Shown: positions 44,090 to 55,270 of the stretch, piece after piece | How positions within the stretch are numbered: position 1 is the stretch's first letter | Layout: each line of letters starts with the position of its first letter | Source of the DNA: Entoloma clypeatum | Lineage: Eukaryota > Basidiomycota > Agaricomycetes > Agaricales > Entolomataceae | Direction of reading: 5' to 3' | NCBI GenBank assembly: GCA_963565915.1 | Contig: OY751495.1 | Span: forward strand, 3,844,001 to 3,908,000 | Length of the DNA: 64,000 bases | Program-made: the position numbers and the translations under genes | Notes under the pieces: model-generated | What the model was told of the DNA's origin: nothing | The model's database searches: none | What the model saw: only the letters and a program-made list of their open reading frames with translations

Positions 44090-46762
44090 TTCCTGAGCTC
44101 TTTTTAAGTTGGATTCCGGTTCCCACGTGTTATCACTTGATGGGTATCCCATCCACTTGACCAAATACTTGTACCCTCTGCCCTGTCGCTATGGGTAAGG
44201 ATCACTTCCACTTTGTACTCATGTTCTCCTTCAATTAGATCAGGAGGTGGGTTGTGGAAGTTCGGTCCGTGTGTGTCGTTTTCCCGATAAGGTGTTAACA
44301 AGGAAGCGTGGAAAACGGGGTGGATCTTCCATTGTTCTGGAAGTTTCAGCTTGTACGTCAGGGGCCCGAGCACCTCGGAAATGGTGAAGGGTCCTTCTCT
44401 TTTGGGTGCCAGTTTTCTGGAAGGGTATCCGATTCGGAGGTTCTTCCCTTCTAGCCATACCTGTTCTCCTTTTCCAAACGGAGTGAAGCCTCGTGTTGAT
44501 CTCTCTGCCATCATTTGAAGGGCCAGTTCGTGCGCTGCCAATGCTTCATCTCTTGCTTGTTTTAGCTCTTTGAGCCGTTCCTCTATGCTTGGCACATTCA
44601 TCTTGTCAAATGCCAATGGTATGTCTCTTGGTTCGTATCCCATCATTAGATAAAATGGGGATCATTTCATTGTGGAGTGAGTTCTTTGATTGTGACAGAA
44701 CTCCATTGTTGAGTTGTGATCGTGCCATGTTTCAGGATTGTTCGAACAGAACATCCAGAAATAGATCTCAAGTTCCTGATTTGCACGTTCTGTCTCTCCA
44801 TCAGTCTGGGGGTGGTAGCCATACTCATCATTAGTTTAATCCCTAGGAGTCGTCCCAGTTCTCTGAAGACCTGAGAGGCGAATTGTGGCCCTCTGTCAGA
44901 CAGAATAGAGTCTGGGAGCCCGAATCTTCGGTATACGTGGTCCAAATAAAGTTTGGCGGTGAGGGTCGCATCGGTGGTTTTTGTGCAAGGGATGGAAATT
45001 ACCCCCTTCATAGAACCATGGTCTACTACGACCATGATACTGTCAAATCTGTTGCTCTCAGGCAGATCCATGATGAAGTCAATCGTTGTCTGGGAGAACG
45101 GTCTAGCGTCTTTCTGTGCCTTGATTGGCATTAGTCCAGGGTTTGTGGGGTGTGTGTTGACTTTCATTTGTTGGCAGGTTGCACATCCTCCAACATAATT
45201 CTTGACAAACACATACATTCCTGGCCACCAATAGTTTCATCTGACCAACTCCAGGGTTTTCAGGTGTCCTGGATGTCTGCTTGGTAAGGAGTCATGGTAT
45301 TGTTTCATTATTTCCCAGCGCAGAGTCTCATCTGGTGGTACGTAACATCTGTCATGGAAGAATAATATCCCGTCTTCTGTTCTCCATTCTGATAAATGGG
45401 ATTTAATCGGTGGGGTCCCTGATTCTTTTAGGGCGGTGATGGCTTTTGAGAAGAGCTCATCGTTTTCAGTTGCTTTTAGAATGTCTTCTTGTAGCTCAAG
45501 GTCCACTGTCTTGACGAAGATGTCATCTGGTAAGACAATGATGTCTTCGTTGTCTGTATCTTCTTCAGGTATATGGTCTGGCCGCCTTGACAAGGCATCA
45601 GACTGGATCATCTTTGATCCTGGGGTGTGTACTAGTTTGAGTTCAAACTTGGAGAGATACAATCTCCACTGTGCTTGTTGTCTGTTCAATTTCTGGGGTT
45701 CCCGGTAATACGTCAGGTTCTTGTGATCTGATAGAACAACCGTTGGAAACGATGATCCAAGGAGGTAATGCCTCCAGGTTTCCAGTGATCGGATAATTCC
45801 CAAGAGTTCCCAATCATAGATCTCATAGTTCCGTTCTGCCGCAGAGAACGAGTGCGATATATATCCACAGGGGTACCAGTCTCCATTTACATCTTGCTGG
45901 TGCAGTACTGCTCCTGTCGCCCATTTGAATGCATCAGATTCTATGATGAATGGTTTGTCAGTGTTTGGCATTAACAATACCGGTGATTCCGCGAATTTGT
46001 CCTTTAACATGTCAAATGCCGTTTGGCAGTCCTCATTCCATTCCCATTCCTGATCCTTTTTGGTCAGATTATTCAGGGGTTTGGCAATGTCCAAGTAGTG
46101 TCTTCCCAAATCCAAGGAAGGATCTGACTTGCTTCACAGTTACGGGTTCCAGCCATTTTGCTATTCCCGATAACTTAACAGGGTCCATTGCGATTTCATT
46201 TTCTTTGATAATGAGTCCGAGGTATTCGCACTGTCTGACTCCAAATTCGCATTTTTCCAGGTTGAGATAGAGGTCATTTTCTATCATCTTTCTGAGTATG
46301 CGGAGTGTCCGTCTGGTGTCATCTTCATCATTGATTGAGAATATGAAGATGTCGTCCAAATAAATGAGCAACCATCCTTCTTCAAGTTCTTCTTTGAAGA
46401 TTTCGTTCATCATTGCCTGGAAGGTGGGTGGCATGCCTGCCAGTCCAAAGAAGGCAACCAAGGGTTCATACAACCCTTGATTGGTTTTGAATGCAGCCTT
46501 CCATTCATCGCCAGGTTTGATCTGTACGTTGTTGTATCCCCAACACATGTCCAGTTTAGTAAAGACCTTTGCTCCTTTCAGTTTGTCCAGTAAATCTCTG
46601 ACCAGGGGTAACGGGTATGCATTCTTTATCGTTCCTTCGTTCAATTGCTGATAGTCTTGACATGGTCTGAGTTTATCTGAGCCCTTTTTTGCCACAAAGA
46701 AAAAGGGTGATGCCATTGGTGATTTCGAGGGTCTGATGTACCCCTTTCAAAGGTTCTCATGG
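44090..46762 (-). pseudogene. Gypsy I pol: RT to chromodomain, decayed
   Basis: Starts in mid-RT at the junction with hAT sequence ([20 protein letters not shown]). RT continues with [10 protein letters not shown]; a frame change falls near 46100 (SFLGFG joining [10 protein letters not shown], a few residues lost). RNase H (IIESDAFKWATGAVL, YEIYDWELLGIIRSLETWRHY), HHCC domain ([26 protein letters not shown]), integrase ([25 protein letters not shown]) with another frame change near 44800, and a chromodomain ([19 protein letters not shown], about 44175-44118). TGA codons at 46749, 45239 and 44664 fall in conserved positions, the first two where Arg is expected. Its third ORF and LTR follow. 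Confidence 0.88.
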
Positions 46763-46769
46763 GGGGGTG

Positions 46770-47200
46770 GCAGACAGAATTGCGTCGTTATCTCAAGAAC
46801 CCATTCCCAGACATGAAGAAAGACACAGATTTAATCAAACTTTGGCAGGTATGTACCGTTATTTGAACTAAAAGCACTGCCAACATCCATGCAGGACATC
46901 GGTCCTGAGTACCCGACCATGCAAAGACTTGCCCTCAATTGTCTCCCCGCCCAGGCATCATCTGTGCCCTGTGAGCACCTTTTTTCGGCCAGCAAGCAGA
47001 CTGCGACCGACAGACGCGCTCGTCTTGGTGCCAAGAAATTTGAACAACTTCAGCTGATGAAGTGGTTGAATGCGCAGCAGGTGGAGGAGGTCCATGAAGA
47101 CTTGCAGGTATTCGGAGAGCTATTGTGTGAGGAGAACGAGGGCCATCAGTGGGACGACGAGGATCTTCAGCTCTTTCTGGGTGATTCTGAGGTTGATTAG
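46770..47200 (+). pseudogene. hAT transposase C-terminal fragment
   Basis: Two exons joined over a 46-nt intron (46849-46894, GTATGT...TGCAG): LRRYLKNPFPDMKKDTDLIK, then DIGPEYPTMQRLALNCLPAQ, SVPCEHLFSASKQTATDRRA and RLGAKKFEQLQLMKW. This is the hAT C-terminal dimerisation region (P-x-L/M...A...L...P...S...ER/EHxFS). An acidic tail follows to TAG 47198. The catalytic part is missing; the left side abuts gypsy I at about 46762. Confidence 0.82.
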
Positions 47201-47496
47201 CTACTGCGAGGCCACATTTCTTGTTTTTTTTTGCTGATATGCAGTCGTTTTTGTTGTCTACGTACCCCCCGCCCTCCAAACAAGCAATGAGACTCTGAAA
47301 ACTGGTTCAGACCAGTTCTGACAGGTTTGGTCCACCCTCCGTGGAACTGATGGACCGGTCTGATGTGGTCCAGTTCGGCTTTTTGACATTTGGCAGTATA
47401 GAAAGACCGGTCTCGGTCTCGGTCCATGCCCCTCGGGGGCAAAAAACCGAACTGAACTGAACCCTCGAACACTACCCGGACCTCCATTCTTCACAG
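47201..47496. other. GGTC/GGTTC-rich spacer
   Basis: Noncoding, with short palindromic phrases such as ACTGGTTCAGACCAGT (about 47299-47315) and repeated GACCGGTCT. No gene seen. Confidence 0.45.
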
Positions 47497-48369
47497 GTGA
47501 CTGCGATCACCATCATCAGCAACCTGGTCCCTTGGTTTGAGGAACCTGGTCTGAAGTCCAAGGTCTTCTTTCACCATGTCCCTGACTGCTCAGATCATGG
47601 CTTCAAACCCCACCGTGCAGTGCACAACTTCGCCTTCTCGATTCACATCAAGTGTGGGGAAGCAGCCTCCAGATCCCTCAACTTCAACAAGAAACAATCC
47701 ACGGATGACATGCTCGATGACTGGAACAGTCTGTATCAGTCCCCCAAGTATGTCGGCCGTCACTATCAATTCCCAAGATCGTGCGTCAGACACCAAGACC
47801 ACGCCCAGGCAAAACACATGAAACCGTCCCATCTTAAGGGCGGTACATGGCTTAAGGATGTGGGTCACTCCCAATCCCTCACGGCACAAATGGTCCGCAG
47901 CCTCACCAGCCACGCCCCAATTGGCCACTATAAACATAGGTTCAACATTGGTGACAAAAATGAACAATGCGACTGTGGATCGGGGTCCATCAGGGACTTT
48001 GCCCATGTATTCTACAAATGTCTGCACCATCCCACCAGGCCCCCAGACATGCCCACCTTCTCAAGGAACACTCCTGTATGGGACGTCTTCGGGAAATTCA
48101 TTATGGACAACCCAGGGGCATTTGCCTTTAGGGATTGTCCAATGCCCAACACAACCATTGGCGGTAGTCACGTGGTAGTGCGCTGGGTACAAAGGGGTGC
48201 AGCCTCCTCTGGCAAGCGAACACGACCGAAGGGTAAGAACCGCACAGGCACTTCTTTGGTGGGTAGGGCACATATACCCCCCAGCGCCGTCAACGGCCAA
48301 CCTCGCAAGGTTGGAGTGCTCCCAAGAAGGCCGCTTTTGTGTTGTCAGCGGTCCAGGTGTCCGCTGTGA
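47497..48369 (+). pseudogene. Non-LTR retrotransposon (LINE) C-terminal fragment
   Basis: Open frame whose middle part resembles the end of fungal LINE ORF2 after RNase H: LTAQMVRSLTSHAPIGHYKH, RFNIGDKNEQCDCGSGSIRD and FAHVFYKCLHHPTRPPD, the HAPIG...CxCG...H.L..C signature common in basidiomycete LINEs. The N-terminal part (VTAITIISNLVPWFEEPG) fits the RNase H domain end. RT and endonuclease are absent, and there is no poly-A tail. Family call by motif memory only. Confidence 0.6.
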
Positions 48370-48379
48370 TGGACACCTT

Positions 48380-48960
48380 TCCTGGGGTGGCCTTTCTAAC
48401 AGTAAGTAATGTTTTCACTCATCCTAAGACTTGCGTTGCTCACCTCAATGTCTGCCTTTAGCTTCTTCAGCCATTTGGCTGTCTCGTGGTGCAAACAGAC
48501 AATCATGTCCCACGCGCTGGGCAAGTCCGACTTCAAGGTCCTTGGGCGCATAGCAACGAGGCAATTTCGGAAGGCGGCATTATTGGCAACAGCAAGAGAC
48601 TGTCCAGAGAAGTCAGATTCGTGAGCAGACAGAGAGTGGGGCACCTAACCTGGTCATCAATGGCTACAAATTTCGTCACTGCTTGTAGTAAGTTCTCTTT
48701 CGTAAACTCTTTTGCAACCTCTAACTTGATGAGCAGCTTATCGAGCATCGTTTGCGACGTACCAGGCTTCTCTGCCACCATCTTGTTCCACACATTTCGA
48801 GGGATTGCCCAGTGATGGGGCTTGATTTTGGCTTCTTCACAAAGTTTCTGATAAATGTTGAAGTGCTGGCGGATGTGCGTATGACACGAGGAATTGCCTC
48901 CAACAAGGAAACATTTGTGCAGGCCCTTTGCTTTCACAAAGTGAGGATCATTCCTATCCA
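48380..48960 (-). pseudogene. hAT transposase N-terminal fragment (BED-like finger)
   Basis: Reads HKCFLVGGNSSCHTHIRQHF and KIKPHHWAIP (BED-type zinc finger of hAT transposases), then KLEVAKEFTKENLLQAVTKF and VAIDDQ. A splice (GTTAGG...GACAG, about 48650-48601) leads into SLAVANNAAFRNCLVAMRPR and ADIE before a GTGAGC donor at 48450; later exons are lost. It points away from the hAT C-terminal fragment at 46770, so they are probably different copies. Confidence 0.75.
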
Positions 48961-49120
48961 GGTAAGTCAGCTAATAACTGAGTATTATTCCGACATCTCA
49001 CTTACTTGCAGACTGTACACCAGTGGCCTCTCAACAGATTCTTCTTCCCAACTTTATTAAACTGGACCTGGACCTTCTCCGTAAAAATGAGGAGGATGTC
49101 CTGTGTTTGCTCCTCGCGGG

Positions 49121-49408
49121 TGTTATGATCGTATTTCCACTTTTCACTTTATCTTATCTTATCTCGATCTTATCTTATCTACATCATATCGCACATGAGG
49201 ACATCTCATTATTATCACGCAGCATGACGCTGCCACAACGCAGCCTCATGGAATTTACATATATAAGTAGAGTACTTTCACTTGTATTCGATAGCTTGTT
49301 CTCTTGAGATTCCCGCTGGGTCTCTGGGCAATTCAGTTCACTTCACATTTCCCACTTCGTTCTTAAGTTTGGGCTCGCGACGTCGTTTGACTTAGCGTCG
49401 CCTCAACA
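49121..49408 (+). repeat. 5' LTR of gypsy G
   Basis: TGTTATGATCG...CGCCTCAACA, 288 bp, with a TTATC-rich start, TATA box (ATATATAAG at about 49256) and GCAGCATGACGCTGC hairpin. The leader to the gag ATG (49409-49965) has no gene. Confidence 0.93.
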
Positions 49409-49965
49409 GAAGAACAAGCTCTTATCATCATCGCCCGCCCAAACACACACACTTCCCACATCACCATCACTATCCCCGCCGTTTCGTGCTTTTGCGTTAA
49501 AAGTCACACCTCGCCACTACACGCGGACCCTAGCGTTAAGGGGGACCTCCCGGACTTCAGGGATAAGAAGAGAAACGCTTGGTGCACCCACTATAACTAG
49601 CGTTGCCGTTCGAGACACACAGGGAAACGTTGAGCCCGTCCCGTGTCGAGGTGACCAAAGGCCGACGCAACTGACCTTCGGGAAAGCTGCTGGCGCGTGT
49701 GGCGACTTGGAAAAGAAGGTCGCGCACGTTTAGTTCTCAAAAGGTGTTCCAACCCCCGATCTTTTCCCGGATTCAACAGAACCAGCGCGCGTAGGGGTGT
49801 TGACCGCGTGGTTTTCATTTTTCCCAGATCTTCCTTCATTCGGGCATTTCGGCTGCCTGGGTAAACAGATCGTTCTTTGGGTTTTTCTTTTTTTAGGTTT
49901 TCTTTTTCGCTTAAGTAGCAGAACAGGGTCGCGCGCCCGCTACAAAGCACTATTGCTCACACAAC

Positions 49966-51054
49966 ATGGCCGACAACAACGACGACGAGTTCGACAATCC
50001 CCTTCCCAATCCCCCTCTCCCTCCTCCCGCTCATAATCCCGCCGCCCCGCGTCCCAATGGAAGACGATTAGAAATCGCTGCAGACCCCGGCAGGTACAAT
50101 GGGGCCAAGGCAACGTTCGGAGTATGGTGGACAAAGATGCTGGCATGGATCAGGGTCAACCGGGACCTGTTCCAGGGACAGGAAGAAATTTGCATTGCAG
50201 TATGGTCTCGCCTGGAAGGCGCTACCGCCGGCACCTATGGGGAAACACGCTTGAGGCAGTGCATGGAATCAGAACATTGGCCCACGTTCCAGCAATTAAT
50301 GAGAGAGGTGACATCAAGATTCCAATCAGCAACAGAAATAGAATGGGCACGTGCCAAGATCGAAACCTTTAAACAAGGAAACATGCGGGTGGACGATTTT
50401 ATTACACAATTTGGAACGTTGGTCATCAAAGGCCAAATTGAGGAAATGCATGGGATATCTCTGCTAGAAAGGAACACCAAGGATTCGATCATACAACAAA
50501 TGTTCCAGCAGGGAAGACGACAGACCACCGTGCAAGACACGAGTGAGGAAATTTTAGCAATCGGAAGAGCAGAGGAAACTTACGCGGCAAGACCGGGCAT
50601 GAGGACCGGCAACAACTTTGGACAGCAGAGAACCGGTTGGGGCAATCGGCCCGCAAACCAGCAGAATCAGCAGCGACCATTCGGACAACAACAGTACGGG
50701 GGGTACCGAGCCCCGCAGCAAAACGGACAGCAAGGTCAGGGATGCCGAGATCCCAATGCTATGGAGGTCGATAGAAACCAGCGCCGAGCGCCTGGTAATT
50801 GTTACAACTGCGGAGGACAGGGGCATTTCGCCCGGGAATGCAGACGGCCACAACGCAGGGTGCGAGCGGCTGTGATTGAACAAATCGACGAACATGAGGA
50901 AGAAGAAATCTTACGACAAATCACGGCAAGGCGTCAAGCACGACAAGCCGCAAACGGACCAAGGGGTGTGATTGGCGCGCCTGCGCCGAATCCCAATGGT
51001 CAGAACAATGGACAAGCTGCTGGGCAGCAGGGTTTTGTGAACGTCAACCAGTAA
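49966..51054 (+). CDS. Gypsy G gag
   Basis: 362-aa Gag. ATG at 49966 (MADNNDDEFDNPLPNPPLPP). Capsid region of retrotransposon-gag type (FGVWWTKMLAWIRVNRDLFQ, WPTFQQLMREVTSRFQSATE, FKQGNMRVDDFITQFGTLVI), a Gln/Gly/Asn-rich linker (GQQRTGWGNRPANQQNQQRP) and a CCHC knuckle CYNCGGQGHFAREC near residue 285. It ends at TAA 51052-51054. Not obviously close to the gags of A and E apart from fold. The frame is clean. Confidence 0.93.
   Translation: MADNNDDEFDNPLPNPPLPPPAHNPAAPRPNGRRLEIAADPGRYNGAKATFGVWWTKMLAWIRVNRDLFQGQEEICIAVWSRLEGATAGTYGETRLRQCMESEHWPTFQQLMREVTSRFQSATEIEWARAKIETFKQGNMRVDDFITQFGTLVIKGQIEEMHGISLLERNTKDSIIQQMFQQGRRQTTVQDTSEEILAIGRAEETYAARPGMRTGNNFGQQRTGWGNRPANQQNQQRPFGQQQYGGYRAPQQNGQQGQGCRDPNAMEVDRNQRRAPGNCYNCGGQGHFARECRRPQRRVRAAVIEQIDEHEEEEILRQITARRQARQAANGPRGVIGAPAPNPNGQNNGQAAGQQGFVNVNQ
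51030..51036 (+). promoter_or_regulatory. Probable -1 frameshift site, gag-pol of gypsy G
   Basis: Gag codons CAG GGT TTT GTG contain the heptamer G_GGT_TTT, 15 nt before the gag stop. A -1 shift gives FCERQPVNPPLALTNRYECL and continues open into pol (codons starting at 51051 and so on). Use is inferred. Confidence 0.6.
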
Positions 51055-54000
51055 ATCCCCCGCTGGCTCTGACAAATCGATATGAATGTTTGCCTATAGA
51101 CTCTTACGTACATAAGGACATTGTAAAATCTTGGTTTCAGAAACTTACGGATGCTGCAGTTACGTACAATAAAATACTATTAGATAAACCTAGTAGGAAA
51201 GAAAAACCAAAAAAAGATGAATCGGACTTAGACACACTTGTAAACTACATCATTGGGGAGCCCTCAGAAACGAGGCTTGGTTCGTCCCCTACGGATGAAT
51301 GCTTAATTCCCTGTTGCGAAGAATCAGATAACTTAACTAGGCAAACGGACTCTATGGGGGAACCATCTTTTATTCGATCCGCTTCTTTGGAAAAGGAGCT
51401 TATGATGAAAATCACGCTGGAAACGTTGCAGGACAAACGCACATTCGATGTTGAAGCATTATTAGACTCAGGGGCGACAGGGATGTTCATAGATCTGGAC
51501 TTCGCCAAAAGGAACAACATTAAATTAAGGGAACTACCTTTCCCCATTCGGGTCTACAACGTTGATGGCACGCTTAACCAAGGAGGTTCGATCACGCATG
51601 AAGCAGTCATGGCTATGCGGTATAAAGGACATGTGGAGATAGCCGTGTTTGAGGCATGCAACCTAGGGAAAGCTAAAATTATTGTTGGACATACCTGGCT
51701 GAAACGCCATAATCCAGAAATCGATTGGGAAAAGGCGGAAATTAAACTATCAAGATGTCCAGAAGAATGTGGCATGCGTCGAACACGTTATTTAAATAAA
51801 ACTGCAAGAACCAGATGGGGCGGAAGAATGGAAGAAGTAGTAGAAGGAAATGAGGAAGAAATGGAGGAGGAAGTAATCCACACGCTCAGGGCAGCTAAAG
51901 GAGAACCCTCAGATGAAGTACCGGCAGAACAGGTTGTCCCCCGGAAATATCACAAATATCTATCAGTCTTTGAAAAGAAAGCATCGGAGAGATTACCAGT
52001 CAGGAAACCATGGGACCACGCTATAGACTTAAAACCGGATTTCGTACCAAAGAAGGCCAAAGTCTATCCCCTGTCACCAGATGAAAGGAGAGAAGTATCC
52101 GAATTTGTAAACGATCAATTACGCAAAGGATATATTCGACCTACCAAGTCACCACAAACCTCGCCAGTATTCTTTATACCCAAAAAAGACGGAAAGAAAC
52201 GAATGGTACAGGATTACCGACACATTAACGGCTGGACCGTTCGCAATAATTATCCACTCCCGTTAATTCCGGAATTGATCGATAAATTAAAGGGAAAGAA
52301 AAGGTTTACCAAAATGGACCTCAGATGGGGGTATAACAATGTACGCATCAAAGAAGGAGACGAGTGGAAAGCGGCATTCACAACCCCAGACGGAGCTTTC
52401 GAACCAACAGTCATGTTCTTCGGATTAAATAATTCCCCAAGCACGTTTCAAACCATGATGAACGACATATTTAGAGACTTGATTGATCAAGGAGACGTAG
52501 TTATCTATATCGATGATATATTGGTAGCAACTGAAGGAGAAAAAGGACACAGTGAAATCGTGGAGGAAATTCTAAAAAGATTACGAGAAAACGACTTATT
52601 CTTAAAACCAGGAAAATGTTTCTTTGACCGAGACGAAATAGAGTTCTTAGGGTTAATTATTGGGAAAGACGGAATTCGAATGGATCCTTCAAAAGTAGAC
52701 GCCATCAAACAATGGCCGAAACCAACAAAAGTCAAAGAAATTCAGTCGTTTCTAGGATTGGCCAATTTCTATCGAAGATTTGTCAAAGACTTCTCTAAAG
52801 TGGCAGGGCCCTTACATAAATTAACAAGGAAAGAAACAATCTGGAATTGGAAAGAGGAACAGGAGGAAGCGTTTGATATGCTAAAGAAATTATTTACGGA
52901 AGCACCTATATTAGTATCTCCCGATCCGGATTGGAAGTTGAGAGTAGAATCAGACGCATCGGACTTTGCTACAGGAGCAATTCTATCTATGGAATGCGAG
53001 GATGAGAAATGGAGGCCATGTGCCTTTCTATCTAAAGGATTAAATGATGTGGAACGAAATTACGACGTACACGATAAAGAAATGCTGGGCATAATTCGAG
53101 CGCTGGAAGCATGGAGACACCACCTTGAAGGAGCCAAACATGAGGTCGAGATCTGGACCGATCATAAAAACCTCGAGTACTTCATGCAGGGACGAAAGCT
53201 TAATCGCAGACAAGCACGCTGGGCGTTGTATCTAACACGCTTCAACTTTAAATTAATACACAAAGCTGGCACCTCAATGGGAAAGGCGGACGCTCTTTCG
53301 AGAAGGGTCGATCATAGAAAGGGGGTGGAAAATGACAACGAAGACGTAACATTATTAAAACCGGAATACTTCCACTTGCGAGCAATGGATCGAGGTCACA
53401 TACTTATTGATGGAGAAGAAAGTAAACTATTAAAACGCATCAGGGATGCCAAGGAATTTGACGAACAAGTGTTGAAAGCAGTAGAAGAGTTAAAGAAAAC
53501 AAATACCAAAACATTACGCGCAGACGAATGGCATGAAGAGCAGGGACTCTGGTTACATAGAGGAAAGGTTTATGTTCCGAAAAGTCAGGAACTCAGGGAG
53601 GAAATAATTAAATTACACCACGACAACCCAGTTGCAGGACACCCAGGGCAGTGGAAGACCCTGGAATTGGTTACACGTAATTATTGGTGGCCTAGTATTA
53701 CAAACATGGTCAAAGCATACGTCGAGGGCTGCGACAGATGTCAACGATCAAAAAACGTGCCTCAACCGCTAGCTGGTAAATTAAAAGCAAACACGGAACA
53801 TGCAGGACCATGGAAACATGTTACAGCAGATTTTATTGTAGGACTCCCAGAAGCTCAGGGGTACAACGCAGTATTAGTCGTGGCTTGCAGATCAACAAAG
53901 CAATCACACTTTATCAAAACACGCGATGAAGTCTCAGCAGAAGGATTAGCTAAACTATATCGGGACGAAGTCTGGAAACTTCATGGACTGCCAGAATCAT

Positions 54001-54971
54001 TAACGTCAGATCGAGGACCACAATTTGCGGCAATATTTATGAAGGAACTAAATAAAATATTGGGGATCACAACTAAATTATCAACGGCGTATCATCCGCA
54101 AACAGACGGACAGACGGAGCGCATCAACCAGGAGTTGGAACAATATCTAAGATCATTTATTTCCCATCGGCAAACAGATTGGCCCGAATGGATGGCAACC
54201 GCGGAGTTCGCCTATAATAATAAAATTCACACGGCAACTCAGTTCTCGCCGTTTTATGTAAATTATGGGTTTAACCCTAGGATGGGCGTAGAACCTCGGA
54301 GGGCAGAAAAGTCAGAACCGGCAAAAGAATTCGCAGAGCGAATGAAGAAGATTCATGAGGAGGCGGAAGCGGCGCTAGTAAAAGCACGAGAAGAGATGGA
54401 ACGGTATGCGAACCTGAAAAGGGGTGATGCACCAGTTTACAAAGTTGGCGACAAAGTTTGGTTATCGACTAAAGACCTGAAGTTGAACCGACCCTTAAAG
54501 AAACTTGCCGAACGATGGATTGGACCCTATACCATAACCAAAATCATTTCGTCACACGCCGTAGAACTTAAATTACCGAAAACCTGGAAAATCCACCCGG
54601 TCATCAATATATCACGAGTCCGATTATTTAAGGAACCACTATTTATGTCACAAAGGGTGCAGGCACCAAACCCGATAGTCATCAATGGCGAAGAGGAGTA
54701 CGATGTCGCAAAAGTTATTGACTCAAGGTTGAAGAGAGGAAAGCTGGAATATTTAGTGCAATGGGAGGGTCTGACTCAGGATCACAACACGTGGGAACCT
54801 GAGGATCACCTAGAACATGCCAAGGAAGCGGTGGAGGACTTCTTTAAATTAAACCCGAATGCACCTCGGCGCTTACGCGCAAACATCTTTGAAGGATTGG
54901 AATTTAAACCATATGAAAATTTCACGAACACCCCGGACGACATCATATCTCGCCTGGAAGTCGAGATCTAG
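51051..54971 (+). CDS. Gypsy G pol: protease, RT, RNase H, integrase, chromodomain
   Basis: Uninterrupted frame entered by -1 shift; the first in-frame ATG is well inside, so fusion to Gag is expected. Protease EALLDSGATGMFIDLDFAKR (about 51459), RT (LRKGYIRPTKSPQTSPVFFI, MDLRWGYNNVRIKEGDEWKA, YIDDILVA), RNase H (RVESDASDFATGAIL, YDVHDKEMLGIIRALEAWRH), HHCC (HHDNPVAGHPGQWKTLELVT, CDRCQRSK), integrase core ([42 protein letters not shown]) and chromodomain (YDVAKVIDSRLKRGKLEYLV, QWEGLTQDHNTWEPEDHL). All catalytic motifs are present. Ends TAG 54969, then the polypurine tract GAAAGGGGGTAA. The chromodomain probably steers insertion to particular chromatin. Confidence 0.95.
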   Translation, partial: VNPPLALTNRYECLPIDSYVHKDIVKSWFQKLTDAAVTYNKILLDKPSRKEKPKKDESDLDTLVNYIIGEPSETRLGSSPTDECLIPCCEESDNLTRQTDSMGEPSFIRSASLEKELMMKITLETLQDKRTFDVEALLDSGATGMFIDLDFAKRNNIKLRELPFPIRVYNVDGTLNQGGSITHEAVMAMRYKGHVEIAVFEACNLGKAKIIVGHTWLKRHNPEIDWEKAEIKLSRCPEECGMRRTRYLNKTARTRWGGRMEEVVEGNEEEMEEEVIHTLRAAKGEPSDEVPAEQVVPRKYHKYLSVFEKKASERLPVRKPWDHAIDLKPDFVPKKAKVYPLSPDERREVSEFVNDQLRKGYIRPTKSPQTSPVFFIPKKDGKKRMVQDYRHINGWTVRNNYPLPLIPELIDKLKGKKRFTKMDLRWGYNNVRIKEGDEWKAAFTTPDGAFEPTVMFFGLNNSPSTFQTMMNDIFRDLIDQGDVVIYIDDILVATEGEKGHSEIVEEILKRLRENDLFLKPGKCFFDRDEIEFLGLIIGKDGIRMDPSKVDAIKQWPKPTKVKEIQSFLGLANFYRRFVKDFSKVAGPLHKLTRKETIWNWKEEQEEAFDMLKKLFTEAPILVSPDPDWKLRVESDASDFATGAILSMECEDEKWRPCAFLSKGLNDVERNYDVHDKEMLGIIRALEAWRHHLEGAKHEVEIWTDHKNLEYFMQGRKLNRRQARWALYLTRFNFKLIHKAGTSMGKADALSRRVDHRKGVENDNEDVTLLKPEYFHLRAMDRGHILIDGEESKLLKRIRDAKEFDEQVLKAVEELKKTNTKTLRADEWHEEQGLWLHRGKVYVPKSQELREEIIKLHHDNPVAGHPGQWKTLELVTRNYWWPSITNMVKAYVEGCDRCQRSKNVPQPLAGKLKANTEHAGPWKHVTADFIVGLPEAQGYNAVLVVACRSTKQSHFIKTRDEVSAEGLAKLYRDEVWKLHGLPESLTSDRGPQFAAIFMKELNKILGITTKLSTAYHPQTDGQTERINQELEQYLRSFISHRQTDWPEWMATAEFAYNNKIHTATQFSPFYVNYGFNPRMGVEPRRAEKSEPAKEFAERMKKIHEEAEAALVKAREEMERYANLKRGDAPVYKVGDKVWLSTKDLKLNRPLKKLAERWIGPYTITKIISSHAVELKLPKTWKIHPVINISRVRLFKEPLFMSQRVQAPNPIVINGEEEYDVAKVIDSRLKRGKLEYLVQWEGLTQDHNTWEPEDHLEHAKEAVEDFFKLNPNAPRRLRANIFEGLEFKPYENFTNTPDDIISRLEVEI

Positions 54972-54982
54972 AAAGGGGGTAA

Positions 54983-55270
54983 TGTTATGATCGTATTTTC
55001 ACTTTTCACTTTATCTTATCTTATCTCGATCTTATCTTATCTACATCATATCGCACATGAGGACATCTCATTATTATCACGCAGCATGACGCTGCCACAA
55101 CGCAGCCTCATGGAATTTACATATATAAGTAGAGTACTTTCACTTGTATTCGATAGCTTGTTCTCTTGAGATTCCCGCTGGGTCTCTGGGCAATTCAGTT
55201 CACTTCACATTTCCCACTTCGTTCTTAAGTTTGGGCTCGCGACGTCGTTTGACTTAGCGTCGCCTCAACA
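54983..55270 (+). repeat. 3' LTR of gypsy G
   Basis: 288 bp, identical to the 5' LTR except TTTTC for TTTCC near position 17. Directly followed by the hairpin-rich stretch. Confidence 0.93.

Larger units (their letters stand above)
49121..55270 (+). mobile_element. Ty3/gypsy chromovirus G, complete and coding-intact
   Basis: 6150 bp with two 288-bp LTRs that differ at one visible position, intact gag and pol frames, a slippery gag-pol site and a polypurine tract before the 3' LTR. The flanks GCGGG (left) and ATTGC (right) do not match, so no target duplication is visible. The most recently active-looking element in the window. Confidence 0.93.

Noticed and set aside
46770..48960. One hAT transposon spanning both hAT fragments
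   Set aside because: The C-terminal fragment is on the plus strand and the N-terminal fragment on the minus strand, with a LINE piece between; they are not collinear.
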